From Bacillus pumilus (GTDB lineage: Bacteria > Bacillota > Bacilli > Bacillales > Bacillaceae), in assembly GCF_900186955.1 (NCBI RefSeq), contig NZ_LT906438.1, positions 1,054,001 to 1,118,000 of the forward strand: 64,000 nt of DNA. Direction: 5' to 3'. A program made the position numbers and the translations under genes. Below, in pieces: positions 53,005 through 63,993 of this stretch; positions within the stretch are counted from its first letter, which is position 1, and each line of letters begins with the position of its first letter. The notes under the pieces are model-generated. The model saw nothing but the letters and a program-made list of their open reading frames with translations. It ran no database searches and was not told the origin of the DNA.

Positions 53005-53860
53005 ACGAAAATGCTTGAGAGGCAAGGAAATAAAGAAGGGCGGGATCGTTCAGCTTTTCTTTTCCGCGAATCATCATAAAATGAGCTTTGTTTGTTTTCG
53101 TAAAACCTGCTTCAACAAGTGATTCATGGAGGCGCTCAGCTGTTTCCTCCTGCATATCTAAACGAATCGGACCCGAATAAGACGAAATGAGCGAACGAAT
53201 CAGCGAGAGAGCTGTAAGTTCATCATTTGCTGTAAGCGGACCAATCATTAAATTGGCAGGTGTTTCAACGCCAAACGCAAAGCCAGTTGTGTCGTGATGT
53301 TCATTTTGTGCAATGATACGCCGTGCTGCTCGGTTCATCCGGTTTTTTATAAAGCTTGATCGATTTGTGCCTGCGCCTTTTTCATCTAGTGCTTCAATAC
53401 ACGGAAGGTGCGATTCATCGGCAGGAGACAGGTGGATGTCATCTGACACACGAAGCGCTTCTGGGTTTGGGTTTTGCGCTTTGTAAGTCGTAATGTAACC
53501 AGCCGTGTGAAACCCGATTTTTTCGTAAACTGGCCGCCCTTGGACAGTAGCGGTTAAAACGACAGGAATGCTTTGATCACATTGATCTAGCAGGGTGTCA
53601 ATCATTTTCCTTGCAAGACCTAAGCCGCGATGTGTCTCAGATACAATGACAGCACCAATTGACGCCATTCGATCATATTGGAAAAGTCCTGCACATGAGA
53701 TGACTTGTCCATCCGCTGTTGAAAAACCTGTGAAATATCCATTTGTTAAAAGAGATGTGAGCTCTTCCGCATTGTAATCAGGCCAGTCTACCTCTTGAGA
53801 CAATGCGATAAGATCTGGTATGTCATCGAGTGTTAATGCTCGTTGAACAACGTTTGTCAT
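53003..53860 (-). CDS. yitH: N-acetyltransferase YitH
   Basis: 285 residues. The N-terminal GNAT domain has 'IGAVIVSETHRGLGLARKMIDTLLDQ', the acetyl-CoA loop. A C-terminal domain contains 'GFAFGVETPANLMIGPLTANDELTALSLIRSLISSYSGPIRLDMQEE', the DUF-type second half seen in YitH-like proteins. The substrate is unknown. ATG 53860 after AAGGAGT. It lies before yitJ as in B. subtilis, where it is about 282 residues. Confidence 0.85.
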   Translation of the reverse strand: MTNVVQRALTLDDIPDLIALSQEVDWPDYNAEELTSLLTNGYFTGFSTADGQVISCAGLFQYDRMASIGAVIVSETHRGLGLARKMIDTLLDQCDQSIPVVLTATVQGRPVYEKIGFHTAGYITTYKAQNPNPEALRVSDDIHLSPADESHLPCIEALDEKGAGTNRSSFIKNRMNRAARRIIAQNEHHDTTGFAFGVETPANLMIGPLTANDELTALSLIRSLISSYSGPIRLDMQEETAERLHESLVEAGFTKTNKAHFMMIRGKEKLNDPALLYFLASQAFS

Positions 53861-53945
53861 GACGCGCAACTCCTTCTTAGCTGAATTCATCTATGTGTAT
53901 CGTACCATAAGAAGGTATAGTGTAAAGTTTATCTAATTTTCCCAG

Positions 53946-53975
53946 CAAAAAAGAACCTCCAGTTTCGGAGGTTCT
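53946..53975 (-). terminator. Terminator of yitJ-metH
   Basis: AGAACCTCC/GGAGGTTCT stem with 6-nt loop; six T follow on the minus strand. Confidence 0.92.
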
Positions 53976-53978
53976 GCA

Positions 53979-56900
53979 TTAATGAACATTAAAATATCGA
54001 GCTTCAGGATGAGAAACGACGATCGCTGAAACAGATGCTTCAGGTTCCATCATAAATCCTTCTGTTAGATGGATGCCGATTTTTTCAGGCTGAAGCAGCT
54101 TGAACAGCTTTTCTTGGTCTTCAAGATTTGGACAGGCGGGATAACCAAAGGAATAGCGCTGCCCTTGATATTTCGCTTGGAATCGTTTTTCCATTGTGAA
54201 ATCGACTGGGTCAGGAAAGCCCCATTTGTCACGAATCACTTGGTGGGTTCTTTCGGCTAATCCTTCTGCAAGCTCAAGCGCAAGAGCTTGAACTGCATGC
54301 ATTTTTAAATAATCTCCTTCTTGCTTAAAGTGCTGTGCGACTTCACGTATACGCGCTCCGGCTGTGACGGCAAATAAGGCAATATAATCTTTCTCCCTTT
54401 CACCGCTTCCCCGCACATAATCAGAAATGGAGCGGTACGGAAGCTTCTCCTGTCTTGGAAATTGGAATGTTTCAATGATACGGTCAGGCGCTTCGGGATC
54501 ATAAATATGCAGATCATTTCCGTTTGAACTAGCAGGATAAAATTGATAAACAAATGCAGGGGCAAACCAGTTTTTCTCTCTGCCTTCGTTTAGAAGGTCT
54601 GTGACAAGCTGCTTTAATTCCAATGCTTTTGGATGCTGCTGCGCTAACAATGTTTTGACCTTTCCTTTTAACCCAAGGTGGTGGCCAATGAGCATTTGTT
54701 CATTTACATAAGGCATAATATGATGCAGGTCGATGTCCCTTACATAATGACGTGCCGTATTTTCTGGCGTGAAAATAGGTGCATCAGGGAGTGCCGCACG
54801 TTTTTCTAGTAATTCAATGACAGCTTGTGGCTGCTTTGTTTCTTTCTTTTTGAAAGGTGCCACAGGCTCTTCGTCGGGCTTAATTTGAAACTGAAGAGGA
54901 TTTGCTTTTAACTCATTGGCTAAAGATAAGCCGTCCATCGCATCTTTTGCGTAAAGAACCGGTCCGTCATAATGAGGCGAAATCTTCATTTTCGTAAATT
55001 TCCGAGAAAGTGCAGCGCCACCGACCAAAATGGGCACGGAAATATTCGCCTTTTGTAAATCCTGAGCGGTGAGTACCATTTGCTGGGCTGACTTCACAAG
55101 CAATCCTGATAATCCAATCATATCTGGCTTTTCCTTTTGCACAGCTTCGATCAATGTTTGTGGTGTCACCTTGATCCCGAGATCGACCACTTGAAAGCCG
55201 TTATTACTCAAAATGATGTCGACAAGGTTTTTTCCAATATCATGGACATCTCCTTTTACAGTGGCAAGTAGAATCTTACCTTTTCCGTTTGCATGCTGCT
55301 TTTCCATATATTGCTCGAGATACGATACAGATGCCTTCATGACCTCTGCCGATTGAAGCACTTCCGCCACAATCAGTTCGTTTTGATTGAAAAGACGTCC
55401 AACCTCAGCCATTCCCTGCATTAACGGACCATTGATGATATGAAGTGGTGATTCAAATTGCTCTAGAGCAAGGGATAAATCATCGATAAGTCCTTCTTTT
55501 GTTCCTTCGACGACGTAGAGTGCTAGCCTTTCATCAAGTGATAAGGAGACCTTTGGTTTTTTCTCCGTTTTCTTTTTGCCTCGGTAAAATTGGGTGAATT
55601 CAGCAAGGGTTTGATCATTTGTTTCATAGAGCAGTGTTTCAGCCAGCTTAATTTCTTCCTTTGGAATGGAAGCGAAGCGTTCAAGCTTTTCTGTATTCAC
55701 GATGGCGTAATCAAGTCCTGCTTGGACGCAGTGATACAAGTAGACGGCATTCAAAATTTCTCTCCCAAGAGGCGGGAGTCCAAAAGACACGTTGCTGATG
55801 CCTAAAATCGTCAAGCACTCAGGCAGGTTTTCCTTGATCATTTTGATGCCTTTGATCGTTTCTTCGGCAGCGCCAATATACTGCTCGTCTCCAGTGCCTA
55901 CTGGAAAGACAAGTGGATCAAAAATGATGTCACTTGCGGGAATGCCATATTTCTTCGTTAATAGATCATGAGAGCGTACGGCAATCTCCAGCTTTCGTTC
56001 TGCTGTTACAGCCATCCCTGTTTCATCGATCGTGCCGACAACAAGTGCACCGCCGTATAGCTTCACAAGTGGAAGAATTTCTTCGAAGCGTTCTTCGCCA
56101 TCCTCAAGGTTAATGGAATTGATGATGGCTTTCCCTTGGGAATATGTGAGCGCTTTTTCGATCACGTGTTTATCCGTTGAATCAATGACAAAAGGGGCTT
56201 TGACTTTTTTCATAGCCTCTTGTAAAAAGCCTTCCATGTCAGCCGCCTCCTCGCGATCTGGATCAGCGAGACACACATCAATCACGTGAGCGCCGTTTTT
56301 TACCTGTGCACGAGCAATTTCTGATGCTTCTTCAAACTTTTGTTCCGCAATGAGTCGTTTGAATTTGCGTGAACCAATCACGTTGGTTCGTTCTCCTACA
56401 AAAAGAGGGCGCATTGACTCCTCATATATCAGAGGCTCAATTCCTGAGACGGTATGCTGAGACGATTCATGCGCAATGTGACGCGGCTGAATCGTTCGTA
56501 CTTCATCTGACAATGCCTGTATATGTGCAGGTGTTGTTCCGCAGCAGCCGCCAACAATATTTAACCAGCCTTCCTTGGCAAAGGCGGAAATTTTTTTAGC
56601 AAGTGAAGCAGGGGATTCATGATATTGACCTTCTTCATCTGGTAGACCAGCATTTGGATAGCAGCTAACCGCTGACTTGGCGATGGAGGAGAGCGTGCGG
56701 ATATGGTCTGTCATGAATTCAGGACCCGTCGCACAGTTCAGGCCGACACTCATTGGTTTCATATGCTCAAGAGAGATATAAAAGGCTTCAATATCCTGAC
56801 CAGCGAGGGTAGTGCCCATCGGTTCAATCGTACCCGATACCATTAGAGGCAACTCAATACCTGTCTGCTGGAAGGCTTCCTGAATGCCTTTGAAACCAGC

Positions 56901-57407
56901 TTTTACATTCAGCATGTCTTGACTTGTTTCTAAAAGAAGGGCATCACATTTGCCATCAATCAGGGCGCGGGCCTGCTCTTCATAGTTTCTGACGAGCTCA
57001 TCGAAGGTTGTGCCGCCTGTCACAGATAATGTTTTCGTAGTGGGACCCATCGCACCTACAACAAATCGGGGCTGCTCCGGCGTGGAGAAACGGTCAGCTT
57101 CGTCCTTTGCCAGCTGGGCAGCCCGTATATTGAGTTCATAGGCAAGGTGGCCAAGCCCGTATTCGTCAAGGACGAGCTTTGTAGCCCCGAACGTATTCGT
57201 TTCAATGAGGTCGGCGCTTGCCTCAAGGTATTCTCTATGAATCGCGCGGATGATGTGAGGGGCTGTCACATTTAAATACTCGTTACAGCCCTCATACTCT
57301 TCTCCGCCAAAGTCTTCTGCTGTGAGATTGGCATTTTGAATCATGGTCCCCATTGCACCATCAAGGACGAGGATGCGTTTCTTAAGCTGTTCAGTGATAG
57401 TTGACAT
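53979..57407 (-). CDS. metH: Cobalamin-dependent methionine synthase MetH
   Basis: 1142 residues with all four MetH modules. The homocysteine domain (about 1-310) has zinc cysteines in '[11 protein letters not shown]' and '[11 protein letters not shown]'. The pterin domain (about 330-600) has '[16 protein letters not shown]' and '[23 protein letters not shown]'. The cobalamin cap and binding domains (about 630-870) have '[17 protein letters not shown]', whose His is the lower cobalt ligand. The reactivation domain (to the end) has '[21 protein letters not shown]'. It transfers methyl from 5-methyl-THF to homocysteine. B. subtilis uses cobalamin-independent MetE and has no gene here. It overlaps yitJ by 17 bases, so it shares the S-box promoter. 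Confidence 0.96.
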   Translation of the reverse strand: MSTITEQLKKRILVLDGAMGTMIQNANLTAEDFGGEEYEGCNEYLNVTAPHIIRAIHREYLEASADLIETNTFGATKLVLDEYGLGHLAYELNIRAAQLAKDEADRFSTPEQPRFVVGAMGPTTKTLSVTGGTTFDELVRNYEEQARALIDGKCDALLLETSQDMLNVKAGFKGIQEAFQQTGIELPLMVSGTIEPMGTTLAGQDIEAFYISLEHMKPMSVGLNCATGPEFMTDHIRTLSSIAKSAVSCYPNAGLPDEEGQYHESPASLAKKISAFAKEGWLNIVGGCCGTTPAHIQALSDEVRTIQPRHIAHESSQHTVSGIEPLIYEESMRPLFVGERTNVIGSRKFKRLIAEQKFEEASEIARAQVKNGAHVIDVCLADPDREEAADMEGFLQEAMKKVKAPFVIDSTDKHVIEKALTYSQGKAIINSINLEDGEERFEEILPLVKLYGGALVVGTIDETGMAVTAERKLEIAVRSHDLLTKKYGIPASDIIFDPLVFPVGTGDEQYIGAAEETIKGIKMIKENLPECLTILGISNVSFGLPPLGREILNAVYLYHCVQAGLDYAIVNTEKLERFASIPKEEIKLAETLLYETNDQTLAEFTQFYRGKKKTEKKPKVSLSLDERLALYVVEGTKEGLIDDLSLALEQFESPLHIINGPLMQGMAEVGRLFNQNELIVAEVLQSAEVMKASVSYLEQYMEKQHANGKGKILLATVKGDVHDIGKNLVDIILSNNGFQVVDLGIKVTPQTLIEAVQKEKPDMIGLSGLLVKSAQQMVLTAQDLQKANISVPILVGGAALSRKFTKMKISPHYDGPVLYAKDAMDGLSLANELKANPLQFQIKPDEEPVAPFKKKETKQPQAVIELLEKRAALPDAPIFTPENTARHYVRDIDLHHIMPYVNEQMLIGHHLGLKGKVKTLLAQQHPKALELKQLVTDLLNEGREKNWFAPAFVYQFYPASSNGNDLHIYDPEAPDRIIETFQFPRQEKLPYRSISDYVRGSGEREKDYIALFAVTAGARIREVAQHFKQEGDYLKMHAVQALALELAEGLAERTHQVIRDKWGFPDPVDFTMEKRFQAKYQGQRYSFGYPACPNLEDQEKLFKLLQPEKIGIHLTEGFMMEPEASVSAIVVSHPEARYFNVH

Positions 57408-59232
57408 GGGTGTTTGACTCCTTTTCTTTCTGATGAATGTAGGTGGTTAGTTCTGCTGTTAAGTCTGATCGAAGGAAAGGGGTAATTAAATAAATGCCGT
57501 TAAACAATTCGCAGGCTGTATCTAATAAAGAGCGGGCAATCGCTAAGCCTTCTGCTCGCTGCTTCTCTTTATCCTCACCAGCCTTGGCCATAATGTCACG
57601 AATGGAATCAGATAATTTGATGCCTGGAATTTCATGATGAATAAACTCCGCATTTCGGCTGCTTGTTAACGGCATAACGCCAATATAAATCGGCTTATCT
57701 AAATGACGGCTCTCCTCATGAATTTTCACAAGCTGTTCCTCAGAATAAACAGGCTGTGAAATAAAATAATCAGCACCGTATTCGATTTTTTTCTCAAGAC
57801 GTTTGACCGCTTTATCAATGTGACGAACATTTGGATTAAACGCGCCAGCTACTGAAAAATTGGTCTTTTTGCCAAGCGGCTTCCCTGAGAAAGAAAGGCC
57901 TTCGTTAAACTGCTTAATCAGCCGAATCAAATCAAAGGAGGTTAAATCATAAACCGACGTTGCACCTGGAAAATCTCCAATCTTAGAAGGGTCGCCTGTA
58001 ATGGCTAAAATATCAGTTAAACCAAGGGTGTCGAGACCCATCAAATGGGACTGAAGCCCAATCAAATTACGATCACGGCACGTGATATGGACGAGTGAAC
58101 GCATATCAAGCTGCTGTTTCAATAATGCCCCGCAAGCCACATTGCTAATGCGCGGGGTCGCAAGAGAATTATCGGCTAATGTCAAGGCATCAATGCCTGC
58201 ATTCTTTAACTCATTTGCCGCGACGAGGAATTTTTCGAAGTTCAGCTTCTTCGGCGGATCAAGCTCTACAATAATCGTCCGTTTTTTCGTAGCGAGCTCA
58301 TCAAGACCTGGTTCAGTCCGCTGATCTTGAATCGAAATGATTTCTTCTTTTAATACTTTCACTTCTTTTTCAGTGATCGGGGCTAAATCCTTGACCGCTT
58401 CAGCCATTGCGTGAATATGCTGAGGCGTTGTTCCGCAGCAGCCGCCGATAATACGTGCGCCTTGATTTCTAAATTCAAGTGCACTTTTTCGAAAATAATC
58501 GTTATCTGTATCATAGACGAGTCTGCCTTCTTCAAGAGAGGGAAGACTGCTGTTGGGATAGACTGATAAATGGGAATTTTCTAAAATTGGAACGCCTTCG
58601 AGTGCCTGAATCATATGATAAGGGCCAAGCCGGCAGTTGATGCCAACGACGTCTGCGCCAAGAGAGGACAATTCAGATAAACCATCCTTGAGCGGTGTTC
58701 CATCCTGCAACACACCTTGTTCATGCATGGAGACGTTCATGACAATCGGGAGAGTCGTTTCTTTTCGTGCAATTTGGAGAACGGCCTTCGCTTCTTCCAT
58801 GTCATAATACGTTTCTAGCAATAATCCATCGGGCTGCTCATTTAATAGAATGTACAGCTGCTCTCTAAAGCTTCGTTTAATTTCTTCAATTGTATAGGCA
58901 TTTTTGTTAAACGTTCGAATGCCGCCGATCGTTCCAAGGACATAAGCAGAGCCGGCGGCTGTTTTTGCGATTTGTACCGCCTTTGTATTGATGCGCTTTG
59001 TTTCTTCCTCTAAGCCGTAGCGGGATAGTTTAATATAATTTGCGCCGTACGTATTTGTTTGAATGATGTCCGCACCAGCCTGCACATATGCTTCGTGCAC
59101 GCGCCTTACTTCATCTTCTTTCGATAAATTTAATTCTTCAAAGCAGCGGTCAATGCCGTAAGAGTATAAAAGTGTTCCCATTGCACCGTCAGCAATCAGT
59201 ACGCGGTTTTGTAAGTCTTGTAATAGGCCCAT
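57391..59232 (-). CDS. yitJ: Bifunctional homocysteine S-methyltransferase / methylenetetrahydrofolate reductase YitJ
   Basis: 613 residues. The N-terminal homocysteine methyltransferase domain (about 1-300) has zinc ligands in '[12 protein letters not shown]' and '[14 protein letters not shown]'. The C-terminal MTHFR domain (about 320-600) has '[14 protein letters not shown]', '[19 protein letters not shown]', '[17 protein letters not shown]' and '[31 protein letters not shown]'. It makes 5-methyl-THF, the methyl donor for the neighbouring MetH. The length equals B. subtilis YitJ. ATG with AAGGAGG. Control is by the SAM riboswitch upstream. Confidence 0.96.
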   Translation of the reverse strand: MGLLQDLQNRVLIADGAMGTLLYSYGIDRCFEELNLSKEDEVRRVHEAYVQAGADIIQTNTYGANYIKLSRYGLEEETKRINTKAVQIAKTAAGSAYVLGTIGGIRTFNKNAYTIEEIKRSFREQLYILLNEQPDGLLLETYYDMEEAKAVLQIARKETTLPIVMNVSMHEQGVLQDGTPLKDGLSELSSLGADVVGINCRLGPYHMIQALEGVPILENSHLSVYPNSSLPSLEEGRLVYDTDNDYFRKSALEFRNQGARIIGGCCGTTPQHIHAMAEAVKDLAPITEKEVKVLKEEIISIQDQRTEPGLDELATKKRTIIVELDPPKKLNFEKFLVAANELKNAGIDALTLADNSLATPRISNVACGALLKQQLDMRSLVHITCRDRNLIGLQSHLMGLDTLGLTDILAITGDPSKIGDFPGATSVYDLTSFDLIRLIKQFNEGLSFSGKPLGKKTNFSVAGAFNPNVRHIDKAVKRLEKKIEYGADYFISQPVYSEEQLVKIHEESRHLDKPIYIGVMPLTSSRNAEFIHHEIPGIKLSDSIRDIMAKAGEDKEKQRAEGLAIARSLLDTACELFNGIYLITPFLRSDLTAELTTYIHQKEKESNTHVNYH

Positions 59233-59258
59233 TGGTTTCCTCCTTATTTTTATGTAAC

Positions 59259-59427
59259 AAAAAAAGCCTTCTGATAAGAAGAAGACTTTTTGGCTGTATC
59301 GTAATTCTTCTTCTTATCTTCCAAGCAGTTGCTTGCTGGATTTAGCACCTTGGTCATAGAAAATATATTTCTACTACACCGGTTGCTGAGGCTTCACAGG
59401 GCCAGTCCCTCTGCCTCTCTTGATAAG
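59259..59427 (-). promoter_or_regulatory. S-box (SAM-I) riboswitch of yitJ-metH
   Basis: Read on the minus strand from 59427: the P1 strand CTTATCAAGAGAGG, then 'CAGAGGGACTGGCCC', 'GAAGCCTCAGCAACCGG', the P3 hairpin, 'CCAAGGTGCTAAATCC', and the closing 'GGAAGATAAG' ending at 59313. These are the conserved SAM-I core segments. An expression platform follows: AGTCTTCT...AGAAGGCT stem plus T7 at 59290-59259. SAM binding frees this terminator and shuts off the operon; it is the classic yitJ leader. Confidence 0.96.
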
Positions 59428-59466
59428 AAAGCGATATGAACATGTCAATAAATTGAACTTCCATCC

Positions 59467-59495
59467 ACTGTATCGAAAAAATCGGAAATAATCAA
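59467..59495 (-). promoter_or_regulatory. yitJ promoter
   Basis: TTGATT (59495-59490), 17-bp spacer, TACAGT (59472-59467). A second -35-like TTGACA (59448-59443) would place the start inside the aptamer and is therefore less likely. Confidence 0.65.
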
Positions 59496-59510
59496 TGGAA
59501 AATTTGAAAT

Positions 59511-60002
59511 TTATCGAAAATTTATAAATTGAACGTCAATCGGTAAATCTGCCTTGCGCATAAGTGAAATAACCTCTTGTAAATCATCTTTATTTTTTCC
59601 TGTTACACGCACTTGGTCATCTTGAAACTGTGACTTCACTTTGATGCCGGATTGCTTAATGAGTGCATTGATCTTTTTGGCGTTGTCTTGATCAATTCCG
59701 CTGATCAGCTTCGCGCGCTGGCGTACGGTTCCGCCAAGGGCATGCTCGGTTTTTCCGTAGTCGATGTTTTTAGTTGGAACATTTCGTTTGATCAGCTTTG
59801 ACACAAGTACATCTTTTAGCTGCTCCAGCTTAAAATCATCATCAGAGATGAGCACGAGCTCCTCTTTTTCAAGAGAAATATCACTTTTACTTCCTTTAAA
59901 ATCATAACGGTTTTTAATTTCCTTCAGCGCTGCTTGAACGGCGTTTTGCACCTCAGGCAGTTCAACCTTTGATACAATGTCAAATGAGCTTTCTTTTGCC
60001 AT
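59511..60002 (-). CDS. yitK: YajQ-family nucleotide-binding protein YitK
   Basis: 163 residues, the same as B. subtilis YitK. Starts '[42 protein letters not shown]', with two RRM-like halves, and ends '[34 protein letters not shown]', the family signature. YajQ proteins bind nucleotides (c-di-GMP in some Gram-negatives) or tRNA; the role in Bacillus is unknown. Confidence 0.93.
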   Translation of the reverse strand: MAKESSFDIVSKVELPEVQNAVQAALKEIKNRYDFKGSKSDISLEKEELVLISDDDFKLEQLKDVLVSKLIKRNVPTKNIDYGKTEHALGGTVRQRAKLISGIDQDNAKKINALIKQSGIKVKSQFQDDQVRVTGKNKDDLQEVISLMRKADLPIDVQFINFR

Positions 60003-60239
60003 AACACATGACCTCCATGGATAGATATTGCGTCTATTTTATCATGCAACGTGGAGAAGAAGAAACTTTATCAAAGAGATGAGTCAAAGAGTTCTGCCAG
60101 CAGCGGTATAAATCGCGTTCGGTTTGACCACTTTAGCTAACAGAACTAGAGATGTTCATGTGAGGAGAAGTATAGTAGAATAAAGTGAATCAAAAGATGA
60201 ACGAACGCTCTTTTATGAGCAGATAGGAAGGAAGAGAAC

Positions 60240-61088
60240 ATGAGACCAGGTGAGCAACTGACCTTGCAAATAGAGAACGAGATGGAATACGGCTACTTTT
60301 TGACAGATGGTGAAGATTCGGTCCTCTTGCACCGCAGTGAAATGACAGAAGATATTGGTGACCAAGATGAAGTAGAGGTCTACTTATACGTAGATCATGA
60401 AGAAAGACTAGCTGCGACGATGAAAATACCGACAATCAATGCGCATACATATGGCTGGGTAGAAGTCGTAGACGTCCTAGAAGACATGGGCGCATTTGTG
60501 GATGTCGGGCTTTCAAAGGATGCACTTGTTGCAACAGAACATCTACCGCCTTTTGAGGAAGCATGGCCGAAAAAAGGAGACAAACTTTACTGTATGCTGA
60601 AAGTCACAAGCTACGGCAGAATGTTCGCAAAGCCAGCCACTGAAGATGTGATCAGTGAATTGTTTACAGAGGCACCTGAAACCTTAATGAACAAAGAAAT
60701 CACTGGTACGATTTATCGCTTAATTGCGACAGGCTCGTTTATGCTGACAGATACAGGCGTGCGAGGGTTTATCCACCGCACGGAACGAAAGGAAGAACCA
60801 AGATTAGGATCGACCGTGACAGGACGCGTCATTGCAGTGAAAGAGGATGGGACCGTGAACGTTTCTCTGCTTCCTAGAAAACAGGAAGCGTTATCTGTCG
60901 ATGCAGAAGAAATTTTAACCTATATGAGAACGAGAAATGGTGCCATGCCTTATGGAGACAAAAGTGATCCAGAAGACATCCGTGAACGATTCCAAATGAG
61001 CAAGGCAGCCTTTAAACGAGCATTAGGTCATTTGATGAAAAACGGCCTAGTCTACCAAAAAGAGGGCTGGACATATGAGAAAAAATGA
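60240..61088 (+). CDS. yitL: S1-domain RNA-binding protein YitL (CvfB-like)
   Basis: 282 residues. Three consecutive S1-type beta barrels ('LQIENEMEYGYFLTDGEDSVLLHRSEM', 'GWVEVVDVLEDMGAFVDVGLSKDALVATEHLP', 'GTIYRLIATGSFMLTDTGVRGFIHRTER') and a C-terminal winged helix ('RFQMSKAAFKRALGHLMKNGLVYQKEGWTYEK'). This is the CvfB domain order; in Staphylococcus CvfB affects virulence gene expression through RNA binding. ATG with AAGGAAGAG upstream. Confidence 0.9.
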   Translation: MRPGEQLTLQIENEMEYGYFLTDGEDSVLLHRSEMTEDIGDQDEVEVYLYVDHEERLAATMKIPTINAHTYGWVEVVDVLEDMGAFVDVGLSKDALVATEHLPPFEEAWPKKGDKLYCMLKVTSYGRMFAKPATEDVISELFTEAPETLMNKEITGTIYRLIATGSFMLTDTGVRGFIHRTERKEEPRLGSTVTGRVIAVKEDGTVNVSLLPRKQEALSVDAEEILTYMRTRNGAMPYGDKSDPEDIRERFQMSKAAFKRALGHLMKNGLVYQKEGWTYEKK

Positions 61089-61089
61089 G

Positions 61090-61174
61090 CAGCGTGAAAG
61101 AGAACCCTAACCTCATGGGTTTTCATATCACACTGAAATGAAGAAAAAGGGATAAAATCATCATGGTTTTATCC
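61090..61174 (+). repeat. Short relative of the 175-bp element, ending in the yitL terminator
   Basis: Starts CAGCGTG like the element at 52791. From 61118 it shares GGTTTTCA-CAC-CTGAA-GAAG-AAAGGG-TAAAA with 52894-52933 at most positions. It ends in a 14-bp stem (61144-61157 with 61167-61180 region) plus T7, a strong terminator for yitL. The central hairpin region of the longer copy is missing. Confidence 0.6.
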
Positions 61175-61255
61175 CTTTTTTTATATTTGTGATAAATAAT
61201 GGGTTTTTTAGTGAAAAAAGTCATGAAAAAAGCTGAAAAACCTTCACTTAATCAT

Positions 61256-61282
61256 TGAAACAACGCCTCTCAAATCCGATAA
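61256..61282 (+). promoter_or_regulatory. Sigma-D-like promoter of the BMP-chemoreceptor operon
   Basis: TGAA (61256-61259), 15-bp spacer, TCCGATAA (61275-61282), against the motility sigma-D consensus TAAA-N15-GCCGATAT: 3 of 4 and 6 of 8 matches with ideal spacing. Its start near 61289 would leave out the first Shine-Dalgarno, supporting the ATG at 61320. Confidence 0.6.
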
Positions 61283-61319
61283 GAAAGGAGTAAGGATGAC
61301 AAAAGGAGTGTGTGTTTGG

Positions 61320-62297
61320 ATGAAAGTGAAAATTTCATTGCTTCTGTTGGTAGCCGTGCTTATGGTGCTCGCCGCATGCAGCAATCAACAAGGGGAACCA
61401 CCAGCATCAAATGCGAAGCATATTGGCGTTATGCTCACAGATGATGGTCTTGGTGATCAATCATTTAACGATTCATCGTTTAAAGGATTAGAAAAAGCAC
61501 GTGATGACCTAGGTATTGAATTTGATTATAGAGAAATTGCAGAAACCGATACATATGAAAAAGGACTGACCGAGCTTGTAAAAGCTGGCAATGATCTCGT
61601 CATCGGGGTAGGCTTTAGTATGCAAGAAGACTTAGAAAAAGTCGCAAAGAAATATCCGAAGAAGCACTTTTTGCTCATCGATGCCGTATCTGAGCTGAAA
61701 AATGTGACCTCCGTGACGTTTAAAGAAGAGCAAGGCAGCTATTTAGCGGGCGCACTTGCTGCAATGACAACGAAAAGTGATGTCATTGGATTTGTTGGCG
61801 GTGTCGATGCGGAGTTGATCCATCGTTTTGAAAAAGGGTTCCAAAAAGGCGCCAAATCAGTGAATCCGAACATCAAGATCTTATCCACCTATGCTAATAC
61901 GTTTAGTGATGCGGACAAAGGCAGTAAAATAGCCAAAGGCATGATCAAAAAGAAAGCAGACGTTTTATATGCCGCAGCTGGCTATACAGGTGTCGGTGTA
62001 TTAAAAGAAGCGCAAGCGCAGGGCAAATATGCCATTGGTGTAGATAGTGATCAGTACTACACCGCTGAAAAAGCGGTGATTTCGTCCATGGTAAAAAAAG
62101 TCGATGAAGTGGTCTATCAATTCAGCGAACAGCTTGTCAAGAGCAATCAAATCAAAAATGGGCATGTTATCTACGACTTAAACAATGACGGAATCGATAT
62201 GGCAAGAATTCGGGTGCTCAAAGATGCTGAAACATTGACCAAAAAAGTAAATGAACTGAAGCAGCAATTGCTAAAAGATGAGGGGGACGCATCATGA
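61320..62297 (+). CDS. BMP-family (nucleoside-binding) lipoprotein
   Basis: 325 residues. Lipoprotein signal '[20 protein letters not shown]' with the lipidated Cys at residue 20. The mature part is a Med/BMP periplasmic-type binding protein: '[26 protein letters not shown]', '[20 protein letters not shown]', '[16 protein letters not shown]', '[18 protein letters not shown]', '[12 protein letters not shown]'. BMP proteins bind purine nucleosides for ABC importers; Med of B. subtilis is a regulator in this family. No permease or ATPase is adjacent. Instead a chemoreceptor follows with a four-base overlap (ATGA). An ATG at 61296 is possible, but AAAGGAG before 61320 and the promoter position favour the latter. 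Confidence 0.87.
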   Translation: MKVKISLLLLVAVLMVLAACSNQQGEPPASNAKHIGVMLTDDGLGDQSFNDSSFKGLEKARDDLGIEFDYREIAETDTYEKGLTELVKAGNDLVIGVGFSMQEDLEKVAKKYPKKHFLLIDAVSELKNVTSVTFKEEQGSYLAGALAAMTTKSDVIGFVGGVDAELIHRFEKGFQKGAKSVNPNIKILSTYANTFSDADKGSKIAKGMIKKKADVLYAAAGYTGVGVLKEAQAQGKYAIGVDSDQYYTAEKAVISSMVKKVDEVVYQFSEQLVKSNQIKNGHVIYDLNNDGIDMARIRVLKDAETLTKKVNELKQQLLKDEGDAS

Positions 62298-63943
62298 GCT
62301 TGCGCATCAAAATTTTACTCAACTCACTCGTCTCACTTCTTTTAGCAGTTGGCGTCATCGCCTTTATCATTGTCAGTATGACAAAGATCCAATCATCAAA
62401 TGAAACAGAAGTTCAAGCCTTATTAAATGTTCAAAAAACGAAGGCAAGCTTTGAAAGCGTCGAACAAACCATGACCAATTATTCAATGACTCTTTCTGAT
62501 GAACAGCTAGAGGTTGTTCAAACCGGTATTTCTACAGCAAAAAAACAGCTGCAAACGTTAAACAAACACGCAGGAAATATAAATAAAGATGAATTAACAA
62601 GGTTAAATTCAAAATATGACACGTGGACTAAGGAAGCAAATAATGCCATTGGTGAAAAAAACGCATCGGATGCAAGACGGGTCGCTGCAAGAATTGATGG
62701 TGTTTTAAACGACATCCATACAATGAATAAAAGAGCAGAAGAAGCATATAAACAAAATCTAGAGAATACAGCGGATAATGTGCAATGGATCATCACAAGT
62801 GCACTCGTCGCAGCTCTCACACTGATTGTCATTGCTGTCTTTTTAAATATTGGATTAACAAGATCCATCGTGACACCGATTAAATCACTTTCCTACCGAG
62901 CGAAGCAGATCGCAGAAGGCAACCTTGCTGTCGAGCGAATGGACATTCAGCGTAAGGATGAAATCGGCGGCTTGAATGAATCCTTTAATCAAATGACAGA
63001 TCAACTGATTAGTTTGATTAAAGAAATCAGTAATGTCTCAAGTCAAGTAGAGACATTCTCGATCCAATTAGATGATGAAAACAAAAAGCTGATGGAATCT
63101 GCAAATCAAGTATCTGTCTCGACAGACGAAATGGCAAATGGGTCACAGGCCATTTCAGAGGATCTCCAGCATGGCGTTAGCTTGATTGAAAAGATGGATC
63201 AGCATGGACGTAAAAATTCCGAACGTTCACAAACAGTCATCCAAAGTACAGGGGATGCGATAGAAGCAGTGGAAAGTGGAAAGCACACGTTAACAGAAAC
63301 CAAAACGGCGATTGAAAAAAATACACATGCCACAAGGCAAATCGAGCAGTCGGCAGGAGAATTCACGCAATATGCTAGCGGGATCTCGGCTATGGCCAAA
63401 ACAGTTTCTGACATTGCGGATCAGACAAACTTACTTTCGCTAAATGCAGCGATTGAAGCGGCAAGAGCAGGTGAGGCTGGAAAAGGCTTTGCCGTTGTAG
63501 CAGATGAAATTCGTAAGCTAGCCGACGAATCATCTAACGCTACAAGACAAATCTTTGATATGGTCAGTCATATTGAAAGAGGCATTCAATCCATTAGTCA
63601 AACTGTTAAAGAAGGAGTCAAGCTTTCACTTCAACAGCAGGATGCGATGGACAAAACCTCACACTCCTTTGAAGATATAGAAACAAAAGCGCAGCACATT
63701 AAACGAGAAATGGCGGTCTTAAATGACCAAATTGTTCAATCAACAGAGCTTGGCGGACAAGTACTCAACTCGATTGAAAATATTAGTGCGGTTGTAGAAG
63801 AAACAGCAGCTGGCAGTGAAGAAATTTCTGCCTCGGCCAATGAACAGCTGCAATCTTTCCATCAAATGAACAAACAGGTAGAAGAACTGATGAGTATGAC
63901 GGCAAGGTTAAATGAAACCGTCCACCGTTTTAAACTTTCATAA
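62294..63943 (+). CDS. Methyl-accepting chemotaxis protein
   Basis: 549 residues. Membrane helix 1 (about 7-30), extracellular helical sensor (31-164, four-helix-bundle type), membrane helix 2 (165-187), HAMP domain (188-240, '[21 protein letters not shown]'), and a cytoplasmic signalling coiled coil with the tip '[32 protein letters not shown]' (about 380-410) that binds CheA/CheW. '[22 protein letters not shown]' is a methylation region. Translationally coupled to the BMP lipoprotein, so the ligand is probably presented by that protein; this coupling is inference. Confidence 0.93.
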   Translation: MSLRIKILLNSLVSLLLAVGVIAFIIVSMTKIQSSNETEVQALLNVQKTKASFESVEQTMTNYSMTLSDEQLEVVQTGISTAKKQLQTLNKHAGNINKDELTRLNSKYDTWTKEANNAIGEKNASDARRVAARIDGVLNDIHTMNKRAEEAYKQNLENTADNVQWIITSALVAALTLIVIAVFLNIGLTRSIVTPIKSLSYRAKQIAEGNLAVERMDIQRKDEIGGLNESFNQMTDQLISLIKEISNVSSQVETFSIQLDDENKKLMESANQVSVSTDEMANGSQAISEDLQHGVSLIEKMDQHGRKNSERSQTVIQSTGDAIEAVESGKHTLTETKTAIEKNTHATRQIEQSAGEFTQYASGISAMAKTVSDIADQTNLLSLNAAIEAARAGEAGKGFAVVADEIRKLADESSNATRQIFDMVSHIERGIQSISQTVKEGVKLSLQQQDAMDKTSHSFEDIETKAQHIKREMAVLNDQIVQSTELGGQVLNSIENISAVVEETAAGSEEISASANEQLQSFHQMNKQVEELMSMTARLNETVHRFKLS

Positions 63944-63950
63944 GTCATAA

Positions 63951-63993
63951 GAAAAGCACCCTTCCCGTGATGTGTCAGGGAAGGGTGCTTTTT
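63951..63993 (+). terminator. Terminator of the BMP-chemoreceptor operon
   Basis: AAAAGCACCCTTCCC pairs perfectly with GGGAAGGGTGCTTTT around an 11-nt loop, followed by T. Confidence 0.95.

Noticed and set aside
59420..59448. TTGACA/TATCAA as the yitJ promoter
   Set aside because: Transcription would begin inside the P1 stem of the SAM aptamer and destroy the riboswitch; the upstream TTGATT/TACAGT pair gives a full aptamer.
61296..61319. ATG 61296 as start of the BMP lipoprotein
   Set aside because: It would add eight residues before the signal peptide, and its Shine-Dalgarno overlaps the predicted transcription start; kept only as an alternative.
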